Shown here one piece after another: positions 1 to 12,043 of a DNA stretch of 64,000 nucleotides. How positions within the stretch are numbered: the stretch's first letter is position 1; every line of letters starts with the position of its first letter. Origin of the DNA: Kribbella capetownensis (lineage in GTDB: Bacteria; Actinomycetota; Actinomycetes; Propionibacteriales; Kribbellaceae); assembly GCF_004331485.1 (NCBI RefSeq), contig NZ_SJKD01000013.1, positions 62,001-126,000 of the forward strand. The letters run 5' to 3'. A program made the position numbers and the translations under genes. Under the pieces are notes generated by a model that worked only from the letters and a program-made list of their open reading frames with translations, was not told the DNA's origin and made no database searches.

Positions 1-540
1 GACAACGGCAGGCAGATCTACTACGACGGACTCAGTGCCTGTGTCGTATTGGACGGTGGTCCGCAGCTGCTTCCCGCTGGAGTCCGGCTCTAGAGTCAGA
101 ACCGGACCAGTGAAGGGCAGACCAAGGATCTCCGCGAGCATCGCACCGACCGCGCCGGTGCTGCCGTCGACCGAGCTGGCTCCGACAAGGATGAGGTCCG
201 GCGGCTCGTCCAGCAGCGCAACAGTCGACGCCAGAGCCCGAGCCGTGACAAGACAGTCCGATCCGGCCAACGCAGGATCCGTCAGGTGCACGGCGTCGTC
301 GATTCCCCAGGCCAGAGCCTCACGCAGTACGTCGGCCGCCACGGGCGGACCCATGGTGACCGCCGTACTGCGACCGCCGGACTCCCGGGCCAGCCGGACC
401 GCCTGCGCGACGGCCCGGCGGCACCAGGGGTTCATCTCGGTGACCGCGCCGGCCCGTTCGAGCCGGCCGTCGGCGTCGAGGCGCCCACTGTGATCACCCT
501 TCGGCACCTGCTTCACCAGGGCCGTGACGAACAGGTTCAT
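1..540 (-). CDS. etfB: Electron transfer flavoprotein beta subunit (3' end cut by window edge)
   Basis: EtfB/FixA-type beta subunit, the half of the soluble ETF heterodimer that carries AMP and helps pass electrons from flavin dehydrogenases to ETF-quinone oxidoreductase. The N-terminus reads LVKQVPKGD, followed by a conserved stretch (NPWCRRAVAQAVRL) and VTMGPPVAADVLREALAWG, typical of the ETF alpha/beta N-terminal fold. 180 codons are present and roughly the last 80 are missing. The ATG lies in an ATGA overlap with the upstream VIT gene, implying translational coupling. The usual partner etfA would lie beyond the window if present. Family call fairly secure; the electron donor is unknown. 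Confidence 0.8.
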   Translation of the reverse strand, partial: MNLFVTALVKQVPKGDHSGRLDADGRLERAGAVTEMNPWCRRAVAQAVRLARESGGRSTAVTMGPPVAADVLREALAWGIDDAVHLTDPALAGSDCLVTARALASTVALLDEPPDLILVGASSVDGSTGAVGAMLAEILGLPFTGPVLTLEPDSSGKQLRTTVQYDTGTESVVVDLPAVV

Positions 541-1262
541 GACAATCCGGTCCCGACTGCCAGTCCGATCGCGAACGTGACCGCGGCCGACAAGCCACCC
601 AGGAGCAGTTGCCGCCCACCGCCGTACCAGAACGGGCGGGCGGTGATCTTGCCGACGATCCCGCCGGTGACGACCAGACCGATCGCACTCAGCAGCAGCG
701 CAGGCAGCACGGATCCGGCACCGAAGATGAACGGGATCAGCGGGACCAGCGCCCCCAGGGCGAACGCGGCGAACGAGGACCCGGCCGCCACCCACGGCGA
801 CGGCAGGTCGTTGGGGTCGACACCGAGTTCTTCGCGCACGTGGACTTCGAGCGCCACATCCGCGTTGACGGTCAGCTCACGAGCCACCTGGGCGGCGAGC
901 TCCGGGCGCAGGCCCTTCGCCTCGTACATCATCGCGAGCTCGCGCTCTTCTTCCTCCGGGTGGATCCGCAACTCGCGCCGCTCCACCTCGATCTCGGCCT
1001 TCATCAGCTCGGTCTGCGACGAGACCGAGGTGAACTCGCCCGACGCCATCGAACAGGCCCCGGCGACCAGGCCGGCCAGCCCGGTCATGATCACGATCTT
1101 GCCGGTCGCCCCGCCGCCGACCACACCGGCGACCAGGGCGAAGTTCGACACCAGGCCGTCCATCACGCCGAATGTCGCCGGCCGCAGCCAGCCACCGGTC
1201 ACGTCGCGGTGCGAGTGGTGGATCTCCGACTGTGTCTCCGCAACTTCCGCGGTCATCTCCAT
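537..1262 (-). CDS. VIT1/CCC1-family iron/manganese transporter
   Basis: Integral membrane protein of the VIT1/CCC1 family, which moves Fe2+ or Mn2+ out of the cytoplasm (known for yeast and plant members). 241 aa with about five hydrophobic segments: two near the N-terminus (PATFGVMDGLVSNFALVAGV and the GLAGLVAGACSMASGEF segment), then a charged cytoplasmic stretch rich in Glu (ELMKAEIEVERRELR, EEEERELAMMYEAKG) that is the usual metal-binding region, then three C-terminal segments. I chose the ATG at 1262 because GGAAGG lies 6 nt upstream; a longer TTG-initiated frame to 1289 would run through an IdeR-like box. Overlaps etfB by ATGA. Confidence 0.85.
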   Translation of the reverse strand: MEMTAEVAETQSEIHHSHRDVTGGWLRPATFGVMDGLVSNFALVAGVVGGGATGKIVIMTGLAGLVAGACSMASGEFTSVSSQTELMKAEIEVERRELRIHPEEEERELAMMYEAKGLRPELAAQVARELTVNADVALEVHVREELGVDPNDLPSPWVAAGSSFAAFALGALVPLIPFIFGAGSVLPALLLSAIGLVVTGGIVGKITARPFWYGGGRQLLLGGLSAAVTFAIGLAVGTGLS

Positions 1263-1275
1263 ACGTCCTTCCGAG

Positions 1276-1294
1276 TGAGGTGAGCGCAACCTTA
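1276..1294 (-). promoter_or_regulatory. IdeR/DmdR-like iron box upstream of the VIT gene
   Basis: On the minus strand the 19-mer TAAGGTTGCGCTCACCTCA matches the DtxR/IdeR consensus TTAGGTTAGGCTAACCTAA at 14 of 19 positions, and at 15 of 19 if the actinomycete C variant at position 13 is allowed. It sits 14-32 bp upstream of the VIT start codon. The target makes sense, since VIT proteins handle iron, and an ideR gene is present at 53721-54425. The match is by eye, without a score. Confidence 0.5.
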
Positions 1295-1329
1295 GTTAAT
1301 CTGCATCACCTGTTACATAAGTCTATTCG

Positions 1330-3105
1330 TTACTTTCCTGAAGCGGCAACGGCTCCGCGGTCCGCTGCTGAGAGGTGCGCCACGGTCACGCCGGTCGCGG
1401 TCATCGTCCGGGTCACCGCGCGGCCGCCGTACACCCAGTAGATGGTCAGTTCGCCGTCGCCGCGGTTGATGAACTGGTGCGGTACGCCGGCCGGCACCCA
1501 GGTCGCGTCGCCGGCCTCGAGGTCGATCCGCTCGTCCCCGATCACCGCGGTCGCCTGACCCGCGAACACCAGCACCGACTCCTCGACGTTGTGCGAGTGC
1601 AGCGGGATCCGGGTGCCGACCGCGAAGACCGTCGTACCGGTGGTGATCTTGTTCGACTCGCTGTTCCAGGCGCCGACGTACGGCACAGTCCGTACGCCGC
1701 TGCCACGGTCGAAGACCTCGACGTCGTCCGGCTTGATCACCAGCCGCGGCGCCGGATCGGCCGACCAGACGGTCTTGAGGTTCATGAACTCGCGCATCCC
1801 GTGCGCACCGAGCTCCCTGCCGTACCCGGACCGCTTGATCCCGCCGAACGGCAGCCGCGGATCCGACGCGACCATCGCGTTCACGAACACAGCGCCGGCA
1901 TCCAGCCGACGGACCAGCTCGGACGCCCGCTCCTGCGCGGTCCACAGCGACGCGCCCAGCCCGAACTCGGTCTGGTTCGCCAGCCGGATCGCTGCGTCGG
2001 CGTCGCGCACTCGCGTGATCGCCGCAACCGGCCCAAACGTCTCCTCGTCGAACGCCGCCATCCCCGGCAGCACGTGGTCGAGCACCGTCGGCTGGTAGTA
2101 GAAGCCGGCTCGATCGGCTACTTCCCCACCACGCACGAGGGTCGCTCCGGCGTCGACGGTACGGCGTACTTGATCGTGCAAGGTGTCGCGGAGACCGGCC
2201 CGGGCCAGCGGACCGATCGTCGTCCCGTCGTCGACCGGATCACCGACGACCAGCCGGCCGACGGCAGCAGAGAAGCGGGTGACGAACTCGTCGGCGACAG
2301 ACTCCTCGACGATGAACCGCTTCGCGTTGACGCAGCTCTGCCCGGTGTTGAGGAAGCGTGCGGTGACCGCCGTGGTCGCGGCAACCTCCAGGTCGGCGTC
2401 GGCCAGGACAATGAACGGGTCCGAGCCGCCGAGTTCGAGCACCTGCTTCTTCAGCGCCCGACCGGCCTGCTCGGCAATAATGCTGCCGACCTCGGTCGAA
2501 CCGGTGAAGGTCACCGCGGCGATCCGGTCGTCCGCGATCAGACCGGCCACCTGGTCGGTCTCGACCAGGAGCACTCCGACGAGACCGTCAGGTACTCCGG
2601 CATCCCGCAGTACCGACTCGATCGCCAGCGCACAGCGCGGCACCGAGTTGGCGTGCTTGAGGATCGCGCCGTTGCCCGCGGCCAGCGCCGGAGCGATGAA
2701 CCGGAAGAACTGCCAGAACGGGTAGTTCCACGGCATCACCGCGAGCACGACGCCCAGCGGGTCGACCTCGACCCGGCCTTCCGCGGTGATCGTCTCCGCG
2801 GCCAGGAACCCGGGCGCGTTGGTCGCGTAGTACTCGCAGTTGATCGCACACTTCTCGATCTCGGCGGCCGCCTCGGCCAACGGCTTGCCCATCTCGCTGG
2901 TGATCAGCGCGGCCAGCTCGGCCTTGCGGTCCCGGAGCGTGGCGGCCAGGGACTCCAGCAGTTCGGTACGCCGCTGGACCTCCGACCACCGCCAGTTGCT
3001 CTGGGCAACCACCGCGGCGGTGACCATCCGGTCGACACGGTCCGCGTCGTACGAGTCGAAGGTGGCGAGTTGCTCGCCGCTGGCAGGGTTGATCGAGACG
3101 ATCAC
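1330..3105 (-). CDS. Aldehyde dehydrogenase fused to a C-terminal cupin
   Basis: 591 aa, longer than the 450-480 aa of ordinary ALDHs. Residues 1-450 form a succinate-semialdehyde-type NAD(P)+ aldehyde dehydrogenase: MPWNYPFWQ near 124, FTGSTEVG near 200, the general base E224 in LELGG and the nucleophile C258 in NTGQSC. Residues 465-575 form a single cupin with a complete metal site: H503 and H505 (PLHSHNVEE), E509 and H543 (PAGVPHQF). The gene starts inside an ATGA overlap with the aconitase-like gene, so it is the third cistron of a tight operon. The cupin could bind a metal or sense or isomerise a substrate; its role is unknown. Substrate of the ALDH half is not shown by sequence. Confidence 0.85.
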   Translation of the reverse strand: MIVSINPASGEQLATFDSYDADRVDRMVTAAVVAQSNWRWSEVQRRTELLESLAATLRDRKAELAALITSEMGKPLAEAAAEIEKCAINCEYYATNAPGFLAAETITAEGRVEVDPLGVVLAVMPWNYPFWQFFRFIAPALAAGNGAILKHANSVPRCALAIESVLRDAGVPDGLVGVLLVETDQVAGLIADDRIAAVTFTGSTEVGSIIAEQAGRALKKQVLELGGSDPFIVLADADLEVAATTAVTARFLNTGQSCVNAKRFIVEESVADEFVTRFSAAVGRLVVGDPVDDGTTIGPLARAGLRDTLHDQVRRTVDAGATLVRGGEVADRAGFYYQPTVLDHVLPGMAAFDEETFGPVAAITRVRDADAAIRLANQTEFGLGASLWTAQERASELVRRLDAGAVFVNAMVASDPRLPFGGIKRSGYGRELGAHGMREFMNLKTVWSADPAPRLVIKPDDVEVFDRGSGVRTVPYVGAWNSESNKITTGTTVFAVGTRIPLHSHNVEESVLVFAGQATAVIGDERIDLEAGDATWVPAGVPHQFINRGDGELTIYWVYGGRAVTRTMTATGVTVAHLSAADRGAVAASGK

Positions 3106-5579
3106 TGGGCATGTCCTTCGCTCAGGCGGTGCAGCACGTACGGCAGCACACCGCCGTGGAGGTAGTAGTCGTGTTCGCGTGGCGTGTCGAGACGGATGCG
3201 CAGGCGATAGGTCTTGCCCGCGGAAGATGCGGTGGCGAAGCCGTCCTCGCCGAGGCGGATGTCGATCGGGTCATCGCCCGTGAGGTCGTCGCCCTCGCCC
3301 GGCAGGAACTCGAGCGGCAGGATGCCGAGGCCGACCAGATTCGACCGGTGGATGCGTTCGAACGACTGAGCCAGCACCGCCCGCACGCCCAGCAGAGCCG
3401 GACCCTTCGCCGCCCAGTCACGGGACGATCCGGTGCCGTACTCCTTGCCGGCGACAACGACGACCGGTACGCCGGCCGCACGGTAGGCCTCGGCGGCGTC
3501 GTGGATCGAGGTCAGCTCGCCGTCAGGTCCACGGGTGATCGGGCCTTCGGTGCCCTGGGCGAGCTGGTTGCGCAGCCGGACGTTGCCGAAGGCACCACGC
3601 ATCATCACCAGGTGATTGCCGCGCCGCGACGCGTAGGTGTTCAGCTGACCGCGCGGCACGCCATCGTTGATCAAATATCGACCCGCAACGCTGTCGGGCG
3701 GGATCGCCCCGGCGGGTGAGATGTGGTCCGTCGTGACCGAATCGCCCAGCCGCACGAGTGCACGGGCACCGATCAGATCACCAGGGCTCGCCTCGATGCC
3801 GAAGTACGGCGGCTGCTGCAGGTAAGTCGAAGAGCCCCACGCGAAGGTCTCACCAGCCGGCGCATTCAGTCCCTGCCATCGCTCGTCGCCCGCGAACAGA
3901 TCGTCGTACGCGTGGTCGAAGAGGTCGGGAGTGACGGTCGCGCCGATCACTTCGTCGATACCGGTCGGCCAGATGTCCTTCAGGAAGACAGGCTGTCCCG
4001 ACGGGTCGGTGCCGAGCGGTTCGGTGAGCAGGTCGATGTCCATCCGGCCCGCGAGTGCGTAGGCGATCACGAGCGGCGGCGAGGCGAGGTAGTTCAACCG
4101 CACGTCGGACTGGATCCGGCCCTCGAAGTTGCGGTTCCCGGACAGCACGGCCGCAACGGTGAGGTCCTGCGAGCGAACCGCCTCGCCGGCCTCGTCGATC
4201 AGCGCACCCGACGCCCCGATGCAGGTCATGCACCCGAACCCGGCCAGGTGGAACCCCAGCTTCTCCAGGTACGGCGTGAGTCCGGCGGCGCCGAGGTAGT
4301 CCATCACGACCCGCGAGCCGGGCGACAAAGTCGTCTTCACCCAAGGCTTGCTGGTCAGACCACGCTCCACGGCGTTGCGGGCCAGCAGCCCGGCTGCCAC
4401 CATCACCGAAGGGTTGGACGTGTTCGTGCAGGAGGTGATCGCCGCGACGACGACCGCGCCGTGTCCCGGGACGTCCGTCGTACGCGGACCGGCGGGGAGT
4501 TCCAAGGCCGCCGCCTGCTTGGCGGCGGTCAGGGCAACACGCTGCTGCGGGCGGCGCGGACCAGCGATCGACGGAACCACAGAGCCGAGGTCGATGTCGA
4601 CGTACTCGTCGTAGCGAAGCTCAACCGACGGATCGTGCCAGAGGTGTTGCTCCTTGGCGTAGGACTCGACCAGTGCAACCTTCTCGGACGAGCGGCCGGT
4701 GAAGCGTAGGTACTCCAGCGTGCGATCGTCGATCGGGAAGTACGCCGCGGTCGAGCCGAACTCCGGGCTCATGTTCGCGATCGTCGCCCGATCCGGCACC
4801 GGCAGCCCAGCCAGCGCGGGACCGCCGAACTCGACCAGCTTGCCGACGACACCGTGCGCGCGCAGCGTCTCGGTGATCGTCAGCACCAGGTCGGTCGCGG
4901 TCGTCCCGACCGGCAGCGCACCGGACAACCGGACGCCGACAACCGGTGGCAGCATCATCGACACCGACTGCCCGAGCATCGCGGCCTCGGCCTCGATGCC
5001 GCCGATCCCCCAGCCGAGTACGCCGAGCCCGTTGACCATCGTCGTGTGCGAATCCGTGCCCAGGCAGAGATCCGGGAACACCCAGCCGTCGCGCTCCTCG
5101 ACCACGCGGGCCAGGTGCTCGAGATTGATCTGGTGCATGATCCCCGCACCCGGCGGGACCACCTTCAACTGCTGGAACGTGCGCTGACCCCAGCGCAGGA
5201 AGCGATACCGCTCGGCGTTCCGCTCGTACTCCAGCGCGACGTTCAGCGACATGGCGTCCGCCCGGCCGAACGCATCCGCGATCACCGAATGGTCGACTAC
5301 CAACTCGGCCGGGATCAACGGATCGACGAGCGCCGGATCATTGCCACGAGCCACCATCGCGTCGCGCATCGCAGCCAGGTCGGCCAGCACCGGCACGCCG
5401 TTCGTGTCGTGCAGGAACACCCGAGACGGGAACACCTCGAGCTCGCCGACCGCGCCCGGCTCCCAGTTCCGCAGTACGTCGCTCGCCGTGCCGTGCCGCA
5501 GTGCGTTCTCCAGCAGGATGCGCAGAGTCCGCGGCAGGTGATCCGGAGCGACGCCCCGCAGGGACTGGGTGCGAGTCAT
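3102..5579 (-). CDS. Aconitase-family hydratase (AcnA-like)
   Basis: 4Fe-4S dehydratase of the aconitase/isopropylmalate isomerase superfamily, interconverting hydroxy-tricarboxylates by dehydration and rehydration. Cluster cysteines are visible as C384 (ITSCTNTSNP), C450 and C453 (GFGCMTCIG); DSHTT lies near 176. The C-terminal swivel domain contains GTGSSRDWAAKG and FERIHRSNL. At 825 aa it is shorter than housekeeping AcnA (about 890-930), mainly because the N-terminus begins close to the PRTLRILLENALR stretch. It overlaps the dehydrogenase gene (ATGA at 5576-5579) and the ALDH-cupin gene. Position in a regulated catabolic operon argues against the TCA housekeeping enzyme, but plain aconitase activity cannot be excluded. 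Confidence 0.85.
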   Translation of the reverse strand: MTRTQSLRGVAPDHLPRTLRILLENALRHGTASDVLRNWEPGAVGELEVFPSRVFLHDTNGVPVLADLAAMRDAMVARGNDPALVDPLIPAELVVDHSVIADAFGRADAMSLNVALEYERNAERYRFLRWGQRTFQQLKVVPPGAGIMHQINLEHLARVVEERDGWVFPDLCLGTDSHTTMVNGLGVLGWGIGGIEAEAAMLGQSVSMMLPPVVGVRLSGALPVGTTATDLVLTITETLRAHGVVGKLVEFGGPALAGLPVPDRATIANMSPEFGSTAAYFPIDDRTLEYLRFTGRSSEKVALVESYAKEQHLWHDPSVELRYDEYVDIDLGSVVPSIAGPRRPQQRVALTAAKQAAALELPAGPRTTDVPGHGAVVVAAITSCTNTSNPSVMVAAGLLARNAVERGLTSKPWVKTTLSPGSRVVMDYLGAAGLTPYLEKLGFHLAGFGCMTCIGASGALIDEAGEAVRSQDLTVAAVLSGNRNFEGRIQSDVRLNYLASPPLVIAYALAGRMDIDLLTEPLGTDPSGQPVFLKDIWPTGIDEVIGATVTPDLFDHAYDDLFAGDERWQGLNAPAGETFAWGSSTYLQQPPYFGIEASPGDLIGARALVRLGDSVTTDHISPAGAIPPDSVAGRYLINDGVPRGQLNTYASRRGNHLVMMRGAFGNVRLRNQLAQGTEGPITRGPDGELTSIHDAAEAYRAAGVPVVVVAGKEYGTGSSRDWAAKGPALLGVRAVLAQSFERIHRSNLVGLGILPLEFLPGEGDDLTGDDPIDIRLGEDGFATASSAGKTYRLRIRLDTPREHDYYLHGGVLPYVLHRLSEGHAQ

Positions 5580-6643
5580 GCCGACTCGTTGATCGCAGCA
5601 ACGACAGCGTCGGTGAACTCCGCCGTACCGGCCGTGCCGCCGAGATCCGCCGTACGAACCCCACTCGCGACCGCTGTCCGGAGTCCGCGATCGACCAGCG
5701 TCGCGGCCTGCTTGGCGTGCTCGCTGCCGAGCCAGTCCAGCAACATCGCGCCGGAGGCGATCATCGCGGTCGGGTTGGCCAGGCCGCGCCCGGCGATGTC
5801 GGGCGCCGAGCCGTGCGCGGCCTGCGCCATCGCGCGGTCGTACGAGGCGTTGATCGACGGCGCGATGCCGAGCGAGCCGGCCAGTTCACCGGTCAGGTCG
5901 GACAGGATGTCGCCGAACATGTTCTCGGTCACGAGTACGTCGAAGTCGGCGCCGTGCCGGACCAGGTGCACGGTCATCGCGTCGATGTGGAAGTCGTCCA
6001 CCTCGACCTCGGGGTACCCGGCCGCGAGCTCGCGGCAGATCTCCAGGAAGAAGCCGGTGCTGGTGCGCAGCACGTTGGCCTTGTGCACGATCGTCAGGTG
6101 CCGGCGCCGGCGGCTGGCCAGTTCGAGGGCCTGCCGCGCGATCCGCTCGATCGCCGGCCGGGTGAAGATGCCCATCGCGATCGCCACGTCCGCGGTCGGC
6201 ATGAACTCGCCGGTGCCGCGATAGGTACTGCGATCCGCGTAGAAACCCTCGGTGTTCTCCCGGACCACGACCAGGTCGAGGCCGGGCACCAGCGCGGGCG
6301 TCCCCTCGAAGGCCTTGGCCGGGCGGATGTTCGCGAACAGGTCGAAGTGCTTGCGCAGGAACCCGCTCGGGTTCAGCTTGGCCCGGTGCTCCGCCGGGTA
6401 CGCCGCGCTGTCGTGCGGGCCGAGCAGCCAGCCGTCGAGCTTGTCGAGGGTCTCGACCGTGACGTCGGGCAGCGCGCTGCCGTGCGTCTCGATCGCCGCG
6501 GCACCGACCGGGAGCGGGACCCATTCGACGGGTTCGGCACCGGTGGCGGCCAGCGCCGCGTCGAGCACCTGGACGGCGGCGGGAACGATCTCGGGTCCGA
6601 TGCCGTCGCCGGGCAGCACGCCCAGCCGGTAGTGATCAGCCAT
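5576..6643 (-). CDS. Isocitrate/isopropylmalate-type beta-decarboxylating dehydrogenase
   Basis: 355 aa, the size of LeuB, NAD-isocitrate, homoisocitrate and tartrate/D-malate dehydrogenases, which oxidise a 2-hydroxyacid and lose the beta-carboxylate. Seen: GDGIGPE near residue 14, the substrate-arginine region LRKHFDLFANIRPAKA, VRENTEGFYAD, KANVLR, the metal-binding block DILVTEN-like (DVLVTENMFGDILSDL) and HGSAPDIAGRGLANPTA near the NAD site. First gene of the operon; no clear Shine-Dalgarno precedes its ATG. A GTTATAAC box ends its promoter region 18 bp upstream. Which member of the family it is cannot be decided from the window. Confidence 0.85.
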   Translation of the reverse strand: MADHYRLGVLPGDGIGPEIVPAAVQVLDAALAATGAEPVEWVPLPVGAAAIETHGSALPDVTVETLDKLDGWLLGPHDSAAYPAEHRAKLNPSGFLRKHFDLFANIRPAKAFEGTPALVPGLDLVVVRENTEGFYADRSTYRGTGEFMPTADVAIAMGIFTRPAIERIARQALELASRRRRHLTIVHKANVLRTSTGFFLEICRELAAGYPEVEVDDFHIDAMTVHLVRHGADFDVLVTENMFGDILSDLTGELAGSLGIAPSINASYDRAMAQAAHGSAPDIAGRGLANPTAMIASGAMLLDWLGSEHAKQAATLVDRGLRTAVASGVRTADLGGTAGTAEFTDAVVAAINESA

Positions 6644-6660
6644 GAGAAGGAGTGTGAGTC

Positions 6661-6745
6661 GTTATAACCTTCTACGTCAAGATCTCCCCAGGAATCGTCT
6701 CAAGGCTTGATCTCAAGGTATTCTCTGCCTCAGCCTTGTTATAAC
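6661..6745. promoter_or_regulatory. Divergent operator region with two GTTATAAC palindromes
   Basis: The perfect 8-bp palindrome GTTATAAC occurs at 6661-6668 and again at 6738-6745 in the 117-bp gap between the dehydrogenase (leftward) and the GntR gene (rightward). Each copy lies 15-18 bp from one of the two start codons. The second copy reads TTGTTATAACCA, close to the t.GTnnnnAC.a pattern of FadR/FCD-type GntR sites. I infer that the adjacent GntR protein binds both and controls both transcripts. Confidence 0.6.
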
Positions 6746-6760
6746 CACGGAGGTTCGCCT

Positions 6761-7474
6761 GTGCCCGAGGTCAAGACGGCCACCAAGGCCGAGGTCGCCT
6801 ACGAGCTCGTCCGCGACCAGCTCCTGCGCGGCGACCTGGTGCCCGGATCGGTCATCCAGCAGGCCGCCCTGGCCCGCGACCTGGGCATCAGTACGACGCC
6901 GCTGCGCGAGGCACTGCGCCGGTTGATGACCGAAGGTCTGGTCGAGCTGGACGCGCACCGGGACGCCCGGGTCACCCGGCTGACCGCCGAGGAGGCGCGC
7001 GACCTGGTCGAGATCCGGCGGTCGCTGGATCCGTTGGCGGCCGGCCTCGCGGCGGAGCGTCGTACCAGGCAGGACCTCGACCGGATCCGGGAGACGGCCG
7101 ACAAGCTGTTGCCGCTGCGGGCCGACCCTGAGTCGTCCGAGCTGGCGACCCACCGGCAGTTCCACATCGCGATCTACACGGCCTCGCACAACCAGTTACT
7201 GGTCCAGAGCCTGGACGGGCTGTGGGACAAAGCGGACCGGTACCGCAGGCTTGCCCTCGAGGACGGCCGGACCGAGGAGGACCTCGACCGCACCCACGCC
7301 GAGCATCTTGCGATGGTCGACGCGATCGCGGCCGGAGACTCCGGCACGGCCGCCGCGGTCATGCTCGCCCACGTCGATGCCAGCCTCGGTGCGCGCGCGG
7401 TCGCCCGCCTCACGTCCGCCGCAGCACAGCCTGTCGCCCGGTCACTCCGGGGCATCCGAGGAGCGCGTACATGA
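6761..7474 (+). CDS. GntR-family regulator, FadR/FCD subfamily
   Basis: 237 aa. Residues about 6-72 form a winged helix (AYELVRDQLLRGDLVPG, then QQAALARDLGISTTPLREAL), and the rest is an all-helical FCD ligand domain with the usual metal-ligand histidine stretches (THRQFHIAIYTASHN, THAEHLAMVDAI, MLAHVD). I start it at GTG 6761 because GGAGG at 6749-6753 lies 7 nt upstream; an ATG at 6707 would put the second GTTATAAC operator inside the gene. FCD regulators usually bind organic acids, which fits the divergent aconitase/dehydrogenase operon. Its stop overlaps the next start (ATGA). Confidence 0.88.
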   Translation: MPEVKTATKAEVAYELVRDQLLRGDLVPGSVIQQAALARDLGISTTPLREALRRLMTEGLVELDAHRDARVTRLTAEEARDLVEIRRSLDPLAAGLAAERRTRQDLDRIRETADKLLPLRADPESSELATHRQFHIAIYTASHNQLLVQSLDGLWDKADRYRRLALEDGRTEEDLDRTHAEHLAMVDAIAAGDSGTAAAVMLAHVDASLGARAVARLTSAAAQPVARSLRGIRGART

Positions 7475-8446
7475 CCGAGGCCCTTTGGACCGGTTACCAG
7501 CATCGTGAGGTCGACTCCGACGGCTGGACGACGTTCTGGCGCCTCGACCCGCGCGGCCACGACTTCCATCTGACCGACTGGACCGGGTATCCGGACCGCG
7601 AGGGCCACCGCCTCTGGGACCGTGCCGCGACGCCCGCCGGCGTCCGGGCAGCCTGGAGTACGACGGCCTCCTCGGTGCGACTGGAGATCCGGGCGGCGCT
7701 GGGCATCTACGCGAATCTGGCACCGGTCGACGTCCTGGTCGACGGTGAGCTGCATCGGCGCTGCGACGTCCGGGAAGGCGAGCAGACTCTGACCGCCGAC
7801 CTGCCTGGGCGGCCTGCCGAGGTGGAGATCTGGCTGCCGCAGGCCGGGATGATCGGCTTCCGCGGGCTCGGGTTCGACGGCGACGCCGAGCCGGTGGCGC
7901 CGAGCGGTCCGCGCTGGATCACCTACGGCAGCTCGATCACCCAGTGCAGCGGTGCCTACGGCCCGTCAGAGACCTGGCCGGCGTTGGTTGCCCGCCGGCA
8001 CAGCTGGGACCTGGTGGCCCTCGGCTTCGCCGGCGAGTGTCACCTCGATCCGATCGCGGCCCGCACGATCCGGGACACTCCGGCGCGACTGATCTCGATG
8101 TGCCTCGGCGTCAACATCTACGGCGGCGGGACCTTCAGCGGACGCACGCTGCCCGGCCAGGTCGAGTCCTTCGTCTCGACCGTCCGCGCAGGTCACCCGA
8201 AGACGCCGATTGCCGTCATCACTCCCCTGCTCGCCCCCAACCTCGAGGGCAAACCCAACGCGGTCGGCCTCACCCTCGACGACATCCGCGACTGCGTGGA
8301 GCGCGGCGCCCGCGTCGATCCCGGTCTACAGCTGATCGACGGCCGCACTGTCCTCAGCGAGGACGAGGCTCGGGCCCTGTACGCAGATGATCTGCATCCA
8401 GGGCCCGACGGTTACCGCCTGATCGCGGAGCGGTTGGCTCCGCAGC

Positions 8447-8463
<17 letters not shown>
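7471..8463 (+). CDS. SGNH/GDSL-type hydrolase
   Basis: 330 aa, no signal peptide, so cytoplasmic. An N-terminal beta-rich domain (about 1-140) precedes an SGNH fold: block I WITYGSSITQC with presumed nucleophile S155 in a GSS rather than GDS context, an oxyanion Gly near LGFAGE, Asn215 in LGVNIYG, and the catalytic DxxH in DDLHPGPDGY at the end. This architecture occurs in carbohydrate and acetyl esterases. Coupled by ATGA to the GntR gene, so it is likely co-regulated with the facing operon and may release or trim its substrate. Its last 17 bp overlap the convergent glyQS gene. Confidence 0.82.
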
Positions 8464-11443
<2,980 letters not shown>

Positions 11444-11490
11444 AGCAAACCTCGAGCCATTGTTCGGAGGGGGTCAGGAGACGAAGTCTA

Positions 11491-12024
11491 TTAGCCGTGC
11501 CCGGGTGCTATGCCCCGGATGACCAGGTCGAGCAGACGGTCCGCCTGATCGGTGTCCGGGTCGCTCGCCAGGCAGATGCCGTTGACCAGTTTCAGCAGGT
11601 CCTCGATCGTCACCTCGCCGGGCACCGCGCCGTCCTTCTGAGCCCGGACGAGCAGGCTGTCGCCGGCGTCAAGGATGCGTGCGTGGCACTCGGAACCTCG
11701 CTCCGCGCTCATCACCAGCGCGGGCCCCAGACCGCGGGTGCCGGTGATGTGGCCGACCATGCTGTGCAGCCAGATCGTCAACGCCTGCAGGGGTTCCAGG
11801 TGATCGCGGAGTTCCTCGCCCTGCGCGCAGACTGTGTCGATGCTGCTCTGGAACACCGCTTCCAGCAGAGCACCTCGGCTGCGGAAGTGCCGGTGCAGTG
11901 TGGCGGACCCGATGCCGGCGCGGCGCGAGATCTCCTCGAGCGAGGCATCGGCGCCCTGCTCGGCGACCACCTCGGCGGCGACCGCGACCAGCCGGTCGTA
12001 GTTCCGCCGCGCATCGGCTCGCAT
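11491..12024 (-). CDS. TetR-family repressor
   Basis: 177 aa. N-terminal helix-turn-helix: DRLVAVAAEVVAEQGADAS, then LEEISRRAGIGSATLHRHFRSRGALLEAVF. The C-terminal ligand domain is helical and resembles the SACE_7040/TetR_C group. Start set at ATG 12024, which has an AAGGGA stretch upstream; a longer frame to 12093 would cross the operator. Divergent from an LLM oxidoreductase across a strong inverted repeat, the usual arrangement in which the repressor controls itself and the neighbouring enzyme. Inducer unknown. Confidence 0.88.
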   Translation of the reverse strand: MRADARRNYDRLVAVAAEVVAEQGADASLEEISRRAGIGSATLHRHFRSRGALLEAVFQSSIDTVCAQGEELRDHLEPLQALTIWLHSMVGHITGTRGLGPALVMSAERGSECHARILDAGDSLLVRAQKDGAVPGEVTIEDLLKLVNGICLASDPDTDQADRLLDLVIRGIAPGHG

Positions 12025-12043
12025 CTCGAAGTCCCTTGCTAAC

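Noticed and set aside
3102..5579. Gene named acnA (housekeeping TCA aconitase)
   Set aside because: Shorter than usual and in a regulated catabolic operon, so I gave the family but no gene symbol.
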